Shown: positions 17,795 to 26,547 of the stretch, piece after piece | Numbering within the stretch: position 1 is the stretch's first letter | How the letters are laid out: every line of letters begins with the position of its first letter | Assembly (NCBI GenBank): GCA_052148715.1 | Contig: JBKQHQ010000031.1 | Coordinates: 62,001 to 126,000, forward strand | Reading direction: 5' to 3' | DNA from: JBKQHQ01 sp052148715 | Lineage (GTDB): Bacteria; Pseudomonadota; Alphaproteobacteria; Rhizobiales; Xanthobacteraceae | DNA length: 64,000 nucleotides | The notes under the pieces: generated by a model | Told to the model about the DNA's origin: nothing | The model's database searches: none | The model's input: the letters and a program-made list of their open reading frames with translations, nothing else | Position numbers and translations under genes: made by a program

Positions 17795-19042
17795 TCATCC
17801 GGCCGCAATGGAGCGCTTGCCGAGGACCCGCGCGGCAAGCGATTCCACGGTGTCGGTCGCTTTGCGGGTGGCAAGCGTGATGGTGGGCTGGATGTTGACC
17901 TTGTCGGGGTCGGGCGCCAGCATCGTGTGCTTGAGCACGCTCGCGATGCGGCGGGCGATCACATGGGCGGCGCGCAGATCGGTCTCGGTGAAGGCGGCGA
18001 CGATCGAGCCGTCATTCTCCTGGCAGGCGAAGTCGAGCGCACGGACGAGGCGGCTCAGAAGGCGCGCCGCATCAAGGCCGGCACGCCGGTCGAGCGGTCC
18101 CTCGAAGGCAAAGCGCGCCAGCGAAAGATCGGTTCCGCGCTCCTCCGCCTCCTTCACCGCCTGGATCATGTTGCGCCAGAACGCGTCCGGCGTAAGCAGC
18201 CCGCTCTGTCCGTCGATCAACCCGTCGGCCTCGAGCGATTTTAGCGCGCGTTTGAGCCGAAGCTCGACGGCGTGAAAGCCGACGAGGGGCAGCAGTCGCT
18301 CGATGCTCGGTGCAAGCTCGTCGCAGACCACCACATTGGCCAAGTCCTCGCGATCAAGCCGGGCGCCGGGCACCGCGATCGGCAACTCGCGAAAGCGCAC
18401 GTCGCCGGCCAGCACGGTGAGGAAGCCATCGATGATTAGGGAGCCGAAGCCATCCCCGATGACGATGCCGTCGATGTCGCGCGCGTTGAGATAGCGCGCC
18501 GCAGCCTCGACGCTGAACGTTCCGACGATGCCCACCTGCTCGCCGACCGCAACCGTTAGGGCGGGGTAGGTACGGCCGCGTCCGACGATCAGCACCGTCG
18601 CATCCCCGAGCGGATCGATTGTCAACTCAGCAAGCCCAGCGCTTGCTGCGGACGCCGACTGGGCCCGGCGAAGGACGGCTGCGTGCAAGGCGCGAACCCG
18701 CAGCGCCGAGCGCAAGCGCGCGATCAAGAGCGGGGCGGGGAGATCGGTCGGGAACGGCAACGCATGCGGGAGGGGCGGCTTCTCTCCGTCCGCAAGCCGC
18801 ACGAATATCGGTATCAACGGCTGCGCTTGCGCGATCCGCTGCGCCAAGGCTTGTGCCGCCGTGACGGATGGTGGATGCGGCTCGCTGATCAACACCGCGG
18901 TTGGGCTCATCTCGGCGACTGCCGCCGCGGCGTCGGCCCAACCAAGCTCGACGATCGGAAACGCTCCCGCCGTCTCCGCGGCGCGGATCAAGTCCGCGGC
19001 TGAGCTCTCGCCAACGATGAGGATCGGTCCAGGAAGCGACAT
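17795..19042 (-). CDS. Response-regulator-like protein with degenerate GGDEF-like C-terminus
   Basis: 415 residues from the ATG at 19042 (MSLPGPILIVGES); eight more in-frame codons lie upstream. The N-terminal roughly 120 residues, with ILIVGES and AVLISEPHP, look like a receiver-type alpha/beta domain. A second similar unit starts near DATVLIVGRGR (about 150). The C-terminal third contains GLLTPDAFWRNM, where diguanylate cyclases have D-x-L-T-G-L, and ENDGSIVAAF where GGDEF would be, so cyclase activity is unlikely. Similar proteins occur in Hyphomicrobiales genomes. It is probably a signalling protein and is likely cotranscribed with neighbours on the minus strand. Confidence 0.6.
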   Translation of the reverse strand: MSLPGPILIVGESSAADLIRAAETAGAFPIVELGWADAAAAVAEMSPTAVLISEPHPPSVTAAQALAQRIAQAQPLIPIFVRLADGEKPPLPHALPFPTDLPAPLLIARLRSALRVRALHAAVLRRAQSASAASAGLAELTIDPLGDATVLIVGRGRTYPALTVAVGEQVGIVGTFSVEAAARYLNARDIDGIVIGDGFGSLIIDGFLTVLAGDVRFRELPIAVPGARLDREDLANVVVCDELAPSIERLLPLVGFHAVELRLKRALKSLEADGLIDGQSGLLTPDAFWRNMIQAVKEAEERGTDLSLARFAFEGPLDRRAGLDAARLLSRLVRALDFACQENDGSIVAAFTETDLRAAHVIARRIASVLKHTMLAPDPDKVNIQPTITLATRKATDTVESLAARVLGKRSIAAG

Positions 19043-19171
19043 GCCGGCTACGCGTGCAAAACACACAACCTTAGGCCGCTCCTGTTAATGCCGCGTTGCC
19101 GAATGGGATGGGTTTTGCGTGCCAGCGGCCGCCCGGAGCACGCGCCAGGCTCAATTCGATCGGATACGGCT

Positions 19172-20734
19172 TTAGGCTGCCGAAGCTCCGCGCTTGTTGC
19201 GCTGCTCGCGGAATGCCTCGACGACGAGGGGATTGAGGCCGAACTCGGTCATGGCCTTCTTGGCGGCGTCAAGGTCGGTGGCGGAACCAATGAGCCGGTA
19301 GCCGGTAAGCGGGTCGGGCACGGCCACCACGGCTCCGCTGCTATCGGCGCTCGATACGGCATGCTGCAGGTCGCGCCACGCGAAGCGATAGAAGCCGACA
19401 TTGACGACGCCCGGCGGCGGACCCGTGACGATCATGGCCCGGGTCTCCGGATCGACGCGGCAAGTATAGCCGGTGTCGACGAAATTGTTCTCGAGCACCT
19501 TGAGCTGCGGAAGCCCGGCGCGCTCGGGGCCAGGCGGGAAAACCGCAGTCTCCACCATCGGGCCGCGAAAGGCGACGGTGCCGGTCTCGGTGAGCGCGAG
19601 CTCACCGACGAGCGCCGCGCCCGGCATCGCGCGCGGCGCTCGGATGGCTCCGAAGCCGACCGGGGCGGGCCGGCCGTTGGTCCCGCGCCGCGCGGCAAAC
19701 AGCCCCACCTCGCCGAACACGTGAACATCGACCATGGCCGGCCCCCCGCCGCGACAGGGCGGGCTAACGAGGAGCCGCTCGGGTGAGCGCCACAGGCCGA
19801 TAATGGTTTGCAGGTCTTCGAGGCTGTCAAACGTGCCGCCATCGGCCAGACGAGCGGCCGAGGGTCCCGGCAGCACGATCGCGCCGCAGTGCTCGTCCCG
19901 GCACTGAGCCCGCAATCCGTCGACGTCGAACGGTTCATGCAAAGCGAGCGTGCCGCCAACCAACAGCCACGGCAGGACAGAAGCGGACAGTCCGGCAAAA
20001 GAGCTATTGATCATCGCGGTGAGGATGACGGCTTCTTGCGGCAGCTGGCTTTCGAGCAGAATTGATACGCCGCCGAAGATGAGTTGGGTGTGATTGCGCG
20101 CGACTGGCACGAGCCCGTCGGCGGTCACGTCGAACGTCACGACGGCGACGTGCGCCGCCGGATTACGCGGACGCTCGATCTTTGGCGTCGGCTCATTGGC
20201 CTCGTTGGACTCCGCCTCGTCCAGCGGCACTACGCCGTCGGGAAGATCGGGGCCGAAGGCGCAGACATAGCGGATCGGGAATGATTCCGCGGCGATGTGC
20301 ATCGCCAGCTCGCAGTGATTCGTGGTCCCGACATGTCCGCAGGTGATGAGCCCTTTCGCCCCGATGCGGCTGAGCGCGCTGATCACATCGACCCGCCGCC
20401 AGAGCAGCGGCAGCGGCGCGACGATCATTCCCGCGCGCAGCGCGGCGAGCAGCATCAACACACTTTCGACCGTGTTGGGCAGTTGGATGCCGAGCACGGT
20501 GTCGGTCGCCAATCCCATCCGACGCAACCGGCGCGCAAGGGCCGCGACCGCCCGATCCGCCTCCGCATAGGTCAGCCGACGGGGCGCGCCGTGGGTGAAG
20601 CTTGCCCGGTTGGGCGGGTCGATGAGGGCGATGTCGTTCGGCCGGCGCAGGACGGTGCGGCGGAATAAGTCGTCAAGCGTCGCGCTTGGTCCCTTACCGG
20701 TTGCCGAACTCTTTGGGAGATCGCTCAGGATCAC
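19172..20734 (-). CDS. Adenylate-forming (acyl-CoA synthetase-like) protein with degenerate motifs
   Basis: 520 residues. The N-terminal half follows the AMP-binding fold (LTYAEADRAVAALARRLRRM, then GIQLPNTVESVLMLLAALRA). The phosphate-loop motif that should read YTSGTTGxPK is VTFDVTADGLVPVARN, and the conserved C-terminal GK lysine motif is not evident. A DTGY...D element (VDTGYTCRVDPETR) survives at the hinge position. So the fold is clear, but normal adenylation chemistry is doubtful. It begins 10 bases after the stop of the solute-binding protein gene and is probably in one transcript with it. Confidence 0.75.
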   Translation of the reverse strand: MILSDLPKSSATGKGPSATLDDLFRRTVLRRPNDIALIDPPNRASFTHGAPRRLTYAEADRAVAALARRLRRMGLATDTVLGIQLPNTVESVLMLLAALRAGMIVAPLPLLWRRVDVISALSRIGAKGLITCGHVGTTNHCELAMHIAAESFPIRYVCAFGPDLPDGVVPLDEAESNEANEPTPKIERPRNPAAHVAVVTFDVTADGLVPVARNHTQLIFGGVSILLESQLPQEAVILTAMINSSFAGLSASVLPWLLVGGTLALHEPFDVDGLRAQCRDEHCGAIVLPGPSAARLADGGTFDSLEDLQTIIGLWRSPERLLVSPPCRGGGPAMVDVHVFGEVGLFAARRGTNGRPAPVGFGAIRAPRAMPGAALVGELALTETGTVAFRGPMVETAVFPPGPERAGLPQLKVLENNFVDTGYTCRVDPETRAMIVTGPPPGVVNVGFYRFAWRDLQHAVSSADSSGAVVAVPDPLTGYRLIGSATDLDAAKKAMTEFGLNPLVVEAFREQRNKRGASAA

Positions 20735-20744
20735 GATACGGCCC

Positions 20745-22565
20745 TCACTGTATTCGCGGCTCGCGCCACCACGTCTCGAAAAGATAGCCGGATAGCGATG
20801 TCACCGCCGGATGCTTGATGTCGTTCCAGCGGGCTATCCACTGCTCGGGCAGGTGCGACAGAGGAATCACATAGATCCCGGAAATCAACAAGCGGTCGAG
20901 CGCCCGTACCGCCGCGACGAAGTCCTCGCGCTCGCGCGCCCGCAGCATCGCCGCGATCATGGCGTCGATCGCCGCGCTGCGCACGCCCATATAGTTGCGG
21001 CTTCCCTCCTGATCGGCCGCCGCCGATCCCCAATAGAAGGTTTGCTCGTTGCCCGGCGACAGTGATTCGTCCCAGTGGTACTGGATCATATCGAAATCGA
21101 AGGTGATGAGCCGGCGATCATACTGCACGGCGTCGACGACGCGCACCTTGACGTCGATGCCGGCGCGCCTGAGCTGGCGGGCGAAGGCGATCGCAAGCCG
21201 CTCCTGATCGTGCGTGGAGACGAGGTTTTCGAAGCTGAACGGCCGGCCGGACGAGCGCTCGCGCAGCTCGCCGGCGCGTAGCTCGTAGCCTGCCTCCGAC
21301 AGGAGGGCGAGCGCGCGCTTGAGCGTGTCGCGATCGCGTCCCGATCCGTCCGTCACGGGCGGCGACCAGGTGCCGTCGAGCACATCGGCGCGCACCGCGT
21401 CGAGATAGGGCGCGAGCAGCGTCCGCTCGCGCTCACTCGCCGGCCGCCCGTGCGAGGAAAGCTCCGATCCTTCGAAATAGCTTGTCGTGCGGCGATAGAG
21501 ATCGAAGAAGAAGTTGTGGTTCAGCCATTCGAAGTCGAACAAGAGCATCAGCGCTTGGCGCACCCGCACGTCGGCAAAGATCGGCCGCCGTGTGTTGAAC
21601 ACAAGCGCCGACATGCCCTTCGGCAGGCCGCTCGGAAGCGCCTCCTTGACGACACGGCCATCGCGCATGGCCGGAAACGAATAGGCCGTCTGCCAGCGGC
21701 CCGGATCGGTTTCGACGCGCACGTCGTAGAGCCCCTTCTGGAAGGCTTCGAACAGGGTGTTCGGATCGCGATAATAGTCGAACCGGACCTCGTCGAAATT
21801 CCAAAATCCGCGGTTGATCGCCTTGTCGCGCGCCCAGTAGTTGGGATTGCGCTCGAGGGTGATGCTTCGACCCGGCTGCACGTCGCCCACGACATAGGGT
21901 CCGCTGCCGATGAGCGGGGCGAATGATGTCTCCTCGAATGTGTCCGGGTTCGTTGCGTGCTTGGCGAGCACGGGCATCAGGCCGAGAATCAGCGGCAACT
22001 CGCGATCGTTGCTGTTGGTGAAGACGAATCGCACCGCGTGGTCGCCGACGGCCTCCGCCTTGCTGACCTTTGCATAATAGGTGCGATAGTTCGGACGGCC
22101 CTTGTCGCGCAGGATCTGCCAGGAAAAAATCACGTCCTCAACGGTTACGGGCGCGCCGTCGGAAAATCGTGCCGCGGGATCGAGCGTGAAAGTGACGAAG
22201 CTGCGGGCGGCGTCGGTCTCGACCGAGCGCGCCAGCAACGCGTAGAGGGTGAACGGCTCGTCATAGCCGCGCGTCATCAGGCTCTCGACGACATAGCCGC
22301 GAATCGCCGGCACCCCCACACTCTTGACGATGAGCGGATTGAGGCTGTCGAAAGTGCCAAGCGCGCCATGCACCAGACGGCCGCCTTTTGGCGCCGCCGG
22401 ATTGGCGTAGGGCAGCTGCGCAAAACCCTCCGCTAACGCGGGCTCGCCGTGCATGGCGATGGCGTGGCGCGCGCCGGCGGCATTGGTTTGGCCGTACCCG
22501 ACGCCGCCGCAAACGATCAGCGTCGTTAATAAGATGGCGCGCCGCAATATCCCTTGGCGACGCAT
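20745..22565 (-). CDS. Family 5 extracellular solute-binding protein (peptide/YejA type)
   Basis: 606 residues from the ATG at 22565 (MRRQGILRRAILLTTLI), which gives a proper signal peptide; upstream in-frame starts exist. The mature protein has the family 5 pattern: AIAMHGEPALAEGFAQLPYA, then GTFDSLNPLIVKSVG, RFSDGAPVTVEDVIFSWQIL and a C-terminal INPLSHLPEQ-like segment (VIPLSHLPEQWIARW). It captures peptides or similar oligomers in the periplasm for an ABC importer. No permease or ATPase genes adjoin it, so it is an orphan binding protein or serves a transporter elsewhere. Confidence 0.9.
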   Translation of the reverse strand: MRRQGILRRAILLTTLIVCGGVGYGQTNAAGARHAIAMHGEPALAEGFAQLPYANPAAPKGGRLVHGALGTFDSLNPLIVKSVGVPAIRGYVVESLMTRGYDEPFTLYALLARSVETDAARSFVTFTLDPAARFSDGAPVTVEDVIFSWQILRDKGRPNYRTYYAKVSKAEAVGDHAVRFVFTNSNDRELPLILGLMPVLAKHATNPDTFEETSFAPLIGSGPYVVGDVQPGRSITLERNPNYWARDKAINRGFWNFDEVRFDYYRDPNTLFEAFQKGLYDVRVETDPGRWQTAYSFPAMRDGRVVKEALPSGLPKGMSALVFNTRRPIFADVRVRQALMLLFDFEWLNHNFFFDLYRRTTSYFEGSELSSHGRPASERERTLLAPYLDAVRADVLDGTWSPPVTDGSGRDRDTLKRALALLSEAGYELRAGELRERSSGRPFSFENLVSTHDQERLAIAFARQLRRAGIDVKVRVVDAVQYDRRLITFDFDMIQYHWDESLSPGNEQTFYWGSAAADQEGSRNYMGVRSAAIDAMIAAMLRAREREDFVAAVRALDRLLISGIYVIPLSHLPEQWIARWNDIKHPAVTSLSGYLFETWWREPRIQ

Positions 22566-22745
22566 GCGCCGATGCTCGACTTTACGTTTGGCCACGGTCG
22601 CGATGATTCGCCCAACCGGCGCTTTTATCACATGGGAACTTGCGCGCCGGGACGGTATATGCATGTTATCACCAAAATCCACCGCACGGCAGTCGAGTAG
22701 GGATTCGGAACAGGTCTATCCGGCGGTGTCACGGTGTCGCCTCAA

Positions 22746-22776
22746 TTGACGACGACACCCGAACTGAGAGTAATAA
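22746..22776 (+). promoter_or_regulatory. Predicted promoter of the second IalB gene
   Basis: TTGACG (22746-22751) and TAATAA (22771-22776) are separated by 19 bases, at nearly the same distance from the ATG as in the 4.2 kb paralogue. The leader shares CTCAATTG, ACGACAC and a 20-base block at the start codon with that gene. Confidence 0.45.
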
Positions 22777-22831
22777 TACCCCTTCGAACCGGCATGAGCC
22801 GCTCGACGGCGAGCAAGAGGGACCGCTTGTC

Positions 22832-23629
22832 ATGAAATATTGGATCGCACCGGCTCGACCGGTGGGCCGAGCGCTCGCGGCGACGGCAACCGCGCTCAGC
22901 GTTCTGATTGTCGTCGCAGCCAACGCACAAACGCCCGCGCCGGGGCAGAAGCCTCCGGCCACCAAACCGCCCGCGGCGAAGCCACCGGCGGCGCAGGCAG
23001 CGCCGGCAGCGAAGCCGCCGGCGGCGGCGCCGGCGCCGCAGCAAGCTGCCGCGCCGCCGCAGGGTCAGCAAATTCAACTCCTCTATTCGCCCTGGACCAA
23101 GTTCTGCGCGAAAGGCAAGGAGGCCGACGCCAAGCAGGTCTGCCTGACCGGCAAGGATGGACGCGTCGAGACGGGGCAGCCGGTCGTTTCCGCGGTATTG
23201 ATCCAGCCTGAAGGCGGACCGAGCGTGCTGCGTGTAACGCTGCCGCTCACCGTGCAGCTTCAGCGCGGTACCCGCGTCATGGTCGATCAGACCAAGCTTG
23301 CCAGCATGCAATCTGATACGCAAAGCACGCCGTATACGATCTGCTTCGTCAACGGCTGCATGGCCGATTTCCAAGCGACGCCTGATGTGATCAATCAATT
23401 GAAGAAGGGACAGAGCCTCTGGGTGCAAGGCTTCAGCATTGCGGGCGAGTTCATCAATCTCCCGCTTCCGTTGGAGGAATTCGGCAAGACCCTCGATGGA
23501 CCGCCGACCGACCCGAAGGTTATCGAAGAGCAGCAGAAGAAGATGCAAGACGAGCTGCAGAAGCGCGCCGAAGCGGTCAAGAAGCAGCTTGAGAGCCAGC
23601 AAGGGGGGGCAGCTCAGCCCGCCAAATAG
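22832..23629 (+). CDS. IalB family protein, paralogue 2
   Basis: 265 residues from the ATG at 22832. Same architecture as the protein at 4304: signal peptide (ending NAQ), a long Ala/Pro/Lys linker of PPAAK-type repeats, an IalB core with YSPWTKFCAKGKEADAKQVC and ICFVNGCMADFQ, and a charged C-terminal coil (QQKKMQDELQKRAEAVKKQL). The cores are near-identical in the aligned parts I can compare by eye, which points to duplication. It is followed by a strong terminator and is monocistronic. Confidence 0.88.
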   Translation: MKYWIAPARPVGRALAATATALSVLIVVAANAQTPAPGQKPPATKPPAAKPPAAQAAPAAKPPAAAPAPQQAAAPPQGQQIQLLYSPWTKFCAKGKEADAKQVCLTGKDGRVETGQPVVSAVLIQPEGGPSVLRVTLPLTVQLQRGTRVMVDQTKLASMQSDTQSTPYTICFVNGCMADFQATPDVINQLKKGQSLWVQGFSIAGEFINLPLPLEEFGKTLDGPPTDPKVIEEQQKKMQDELQKRAEAVKKQLESQQGGAAQPAK

Positions 23630-23665
23630 CAGCACTCCGTTGCGACCGCGAGATACTTATCTGAG

Positions 23666-23695
23666 GAGGCGCGCGTCGGGCGCGCCTCTTTGCTG
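23666..23695 (+). terminator. Rho-independent terminator after IalB 2
   Basis: GAGGCGCGC and GCGCGCCTC form a perfect 9-base stem with a GTCGG loop, followed by TTTGCTGTT. Confidence 0.8.
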
Positions 23696-23740
23696 TTGGG
23701 CAGGCCTTTTTGGGGTAGGGCTCTTGGATAAGGCGTAAGG

Positions 23741-24073
23741 TCAGTTCAATAATCCGTTGCGCGGTCGATAGGCGCCCTTGCTGTCCGTGATGAAGACCTC
23801 GGCCACCTGCGGGTGCCGGATCGGCTCGCCCGACGTATCCGGCAGCAGGTTCTGCTCCGACACGTAGGCGACATACTCGGTCTCGGCATTCTCCGCGAAT
23901 AGATGATAAAATGGCTGATCCTTGTGCGGCCGCACCTCCTCCGGGATGGACAGCCACCATTCCTCGGTATTGTCGAAAGTCGGATCGATATCGAACACGA
24001 CCCCGCGGAATGGAAAGATCCGATGGCGGACGACTTGGCCGATCTGGAATTTTGCAGTGCGAGTCTTCGTCAT
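23741..24073 (-). CDS. hspQ: Heat shock protein HspQ (hemimethylated-DNA-binding-like)
   Basis: 110 residues from the ATG at 24073 (MTKTRTAKFQIGQVVRHRIF). The conserved YccV/HspQ fold is visible: FPFRGVVFDIDPTF, EEWWLSIPEE, KDQPFYHLFAEN and AYVSEQNLLPD. HspQ binds hemimethylated oriC DNA in vitro and, in enterobacteria, acts as an adaptor or enhancer of Lon proteolysis. An upstream ATG in the same frame (24127) would add 18 unconserved residues. It is divergent from the CoA transferase gene. Confidence 0.93.
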   Translation of the reverse strand: MTKTRTAKFQIGQVVRHRIFPFRGVVFDIDPTFDNTEEWWLSIPEEVRPHKDQPFYHLFAENAETEYVAYVSEQNLLPDTSGEPIRHPQVAEVFITDSKGAYRPRNGLLN

Positions 24074-24172
24074 GGCCTCGACATAATTCGTGATTGTGGC
24101 GCCCGCTAGGGCGAGCCATATCCGCAAAATGCGCTACCCTGTCTCGGTCCCTGTACCGAATACACAAGAATC

Positions 24173-25270
24173 ATGCCACAACCTTTGTCTGGCCTTATCG
24201 TTCTCGACTTCACGACGCTGCTTCCTGGGCCGCTGGCCACGCTCATGTTGGCGGAGGCGGGCGCCGAGGTGATCAAGGTCGAGCGGCCGGGCGGCGAGGA
24301 GATGCGCTCTTTTCCGCCCTACTGGGACGGCGGGGCGGCGGTTTTTGCGCTGCTCAATCGCGGCAAGACCGCGCTTGCGCTGGACCTTAAGCGCGATGCC
24401 GACCGGGTGCGTCTCGCGCCGCTCCTGGCTCGCGCCGATATCTTGGTCGAGCAGTTTCGGCCAGGCGTGATGGAGCGCCTGGGGCTGTCCTACGCGGCGG
24501 TTCGGGCAGTGAACCCGAAGGTCATCTATTGCTCGATCTCCGGCTATGGACAGGAAGGCCCGCGCGCCGGCGAAAGCGGACACGACATCAACTATATCGG
24601 CGCCACCGGGCTGCTGGCGCTGCAGCCGGGGCCTGTGGCCTCGCCTGTCGTACCGCCAGCGCTGATCGCCGACATCGGCGGTGGCAGTTTTCCCGCCATG
24701 ATCAATATCTTGCTCGCGCTGCGGCAGCGAGACCTGACCGGGGAGGGCTGTCATCTCGACATCGCCATGGCGGACGCCATGTTTGGCTTCGCCTGGTACG
24801 CCTTGGCGATCGGATTTGCCACCGGCCGTTTTCCGGAATCCGGCGAACTGCCACTCGCGGGCGGCTCGCCGCGCTATCAGCTCTACGCAACGCTTGACGA
24901 TCAGCTCGTTGCCTGCGGCGCGTTGGAGCAGAAATTCTGGCTCGCCTTCGCTTCGGCGATCGGCCTTGCCTCGCAGTACGTCGACGATGTTCGCGATCCT
25001 GCGGCGACCAAGGCTGCCGTGGCCGAGATCATCCGCGGCAAGCGGGCAGCGGACTGGCAGCCGGTCTTCGCTGCGGCCAATTGCTGCGTCACCATAGTGC
25101 TCCCGCTGGCGGAGGCCGTACAAGATCCGCATTTCGTCGCGCGCAATCTGTTTGCGCATCAAATTGCCGGCCGATCCGGCGCCACTATCCCGGCGCTTCC
25201 CGTGCCGATAGATGCGGCATTTCGTGGAGCGCCATGCGCCAAGCCTTCGCCGCCGGTACCGACAGCTTAG
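24173..25270 (+). CDS. CaiB/BaiF family CoA transferase (alpha-methylacyl-CoA racemase-like)
   Basis: 365 residues. The N-terminal family signature LSGLIVLDFTTLLPGPLAT, then AEVIKVERPGGEEMRSFPP and VEQFRPGVMERLGLSY, match class III CoA transferases and AMACR. The catalytic aspartate is in AGESGHDINYIGATG. Enzymes of this fold move CoA between carboxylic acids or epimerise 2-methylacyl-CoA. The single short domain and the YIGATGLLAL segment fit the racemase branch somewhat better, but I cannot settle it. It is convergent with the UbiH-type gene. Confidence 0.88.
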   Translation: MPQPLSGLIVLDFTTLLPGPLATLMLAEAGAEVIKVERPGGEEMRSFPPYWDGGAAVFALLNRGKTALALDLKRDADRVRLAPLLARADILVEQFRPGVMERLGLSYAAVRAVNPKVIYCSISGYGQEGPRAGESGHDINYIGATGLLALQPGPVASPVVPPALIADIGGGSFPAMINILLALRQRDLTGEGCHLDIAMADAMFGFAWYALAIGFATGRFPESGELPLAGGSPRYQLYATLDDQLVACGALEQKFWLAFASAIGLASQYVDDVRDPAATKAAVAEIIRGKRAADWQPVFAAANCCVTIVLPLAEAVQDPHFVARNLFAHQIAGRSGATIPALPVPIDAAFRGAPCAKPSPPVPTA

Positions 25271-25287
25271 CTGCCCATCGAAGGGGG

Positions 25288-26499
25288 CTACAGCGGCTCG
25301 CCGCGCATCAAGCGCGGCTGCGCGGCGGTTGTCGCGACGCCCTCGCGCATCATGGCGCGCCGCAGAGGACCGACGCGGTCGAGCAGGAGCAGGCCGAGCC
25401 CGCGTGCGCCATGGATCGGCAAGAATCCGGACAAGAGGGATCGGTTAAGAAGATCGACCGCGACGGTACGGCTCGTGACGTCGCTGCGGCGCCGGCGATC
25501 GTAGCGCGAGAGAAGGTCCAACCCGCCCGGATCGGCACCGTGCCGGCGGGCATCGACGACCAACTCGGCGATTGTTGCCGCGTCGCGCAGGCCGAGATTG
25601 AGGCCCTGTGCTCCGATCGGGGGAATGAGGTGGGCCGCTTCGCCGACGAGAGCGATGCGCCGCGCCGCGAAACTGCGCGCGGTTGAGACGGCGAGCGTAA
25701 ACACACCAGGTCCGTTGGCGATTTCGACCCTGCCGAGGATCGAGTGCGATCGCCGCTCGATCTCCGCAGCCAATTCCGCCTCTGGCGCAACGCGCCATCG
25801 CTCCGCAGCCGCCGGATCGAGCACGAAGACCAGGCTCGACCGCCGGCCCGGCAGAGGCACGAGCGTGAATGGTCCGGTCGCCGTGTGGAACTCGGTCGAG
25901 ATGCCGTCGTGCGGGGTTGTATGGCGCAGATTGAAGGTCAGGGCCGTCTGCCGATAGGTCCAGCCACGGGTCGCAATGCCGGCGGCGGTCCGGCAGAGCG
26001 AGGAATGGCCGTCGGCGCCGACGGCGAGACGCGCAGACACGGACGTTCCGTCCTTGAGCACGGCGGTGACATGGTCGCCAGGCTCGACGCGCGCGGCCTC
26101 TCCATCGATCCGCCGCAGCGTCGGGAGTTCGCCCACGCGCGCCTCGAGCGCCGCCATGAGATGGCGGTTCTCGATATTGTAGCCGAAGGCGTCGAGCCCG
26201 ATCTCGGTGGCGTCGAACCGCACCTCGGGCGCACGCAAGAGCCGCCCCGTGTCGTCGACAAGACGAATGACCCGCAGCGGCGCGGCGTCCCCGCGGCAGC
26301 GCTCCCAGACCCCCAGGGCTTCGAGTGCCGTGACCGAGCCGGCAAGGAGCGCGCTGGTGCGGTTGTCGGGAATCGGCGGTTTCGCGACCAGGATGGTCGA
26401 GATCGAGGCCTGGGCGAGCGCGATCGCGGCCATGAGGCCGGCAGGCCCGCCGCCCACGACCACCACGTCTGCGGTCTCCCTGATGCTGCCGACAGCCAT
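25288..26499 (-). CDS. UbiH/Coq6-type FAD-dependent monooxygenase
   Basis: 403 residues, full length. The FAD-binding dinucleotide motif is VVVVGGGPAGLMAAIALAQ, the second flavin motif is VGADGHSSLCR, and the third is VGEAAHLIPPIGAQGLNLGLRD. This is the group of class A flavoprotein hydroxylases that act on the ubiquinone ring (UbiH/UbiF/UbiI/UbiL). The exact position hydroxylated cannot be read from sequence. It is divergent from the DUF2182 gene with a 48-base gap, and no other ubiquinone gene is adjacent. Confidence 0.88.
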   Translation of the reverse strand: MAVGSIRETADVVVVGGGPAGLMAAIALAQASISTILVAKPPIPDNRTSALLAGSVTALEALGVWERCRGDAAPLRVIRLVDDTGRLLRAPEVRFDATEIGLDAFGYNIENRHLMAALEARVGELPTLRRIDGEAARVEPGDHVTAVLKDGTSVSARLAVGADGHSSLCRTAAGIATRGWTYRQTALTFNLRHTTPHDGISTEFHTATGPFTLVPLPGRRSSLVFVLDPAAAERWRVAPEAELAAEIERRSHSILGRVEIANGPGVFTLAVSTARSFAARRIALVGEAAHLIPPIGAQGLNLGLRDAATIAELVVDARRHGADPGGLDLLSRYDRRRRSDVTSRTVAVDLLNRSLLSGFLPIHGARGLGLLLLDRVGPLRRAMMREGVATTAAQPRLMRGEPL

Positions 26500-26547
26500 C
26501 CTGGTCCCTTTCGTCTATGGCATGCGCTACTATGAGTCAGAATCCGC

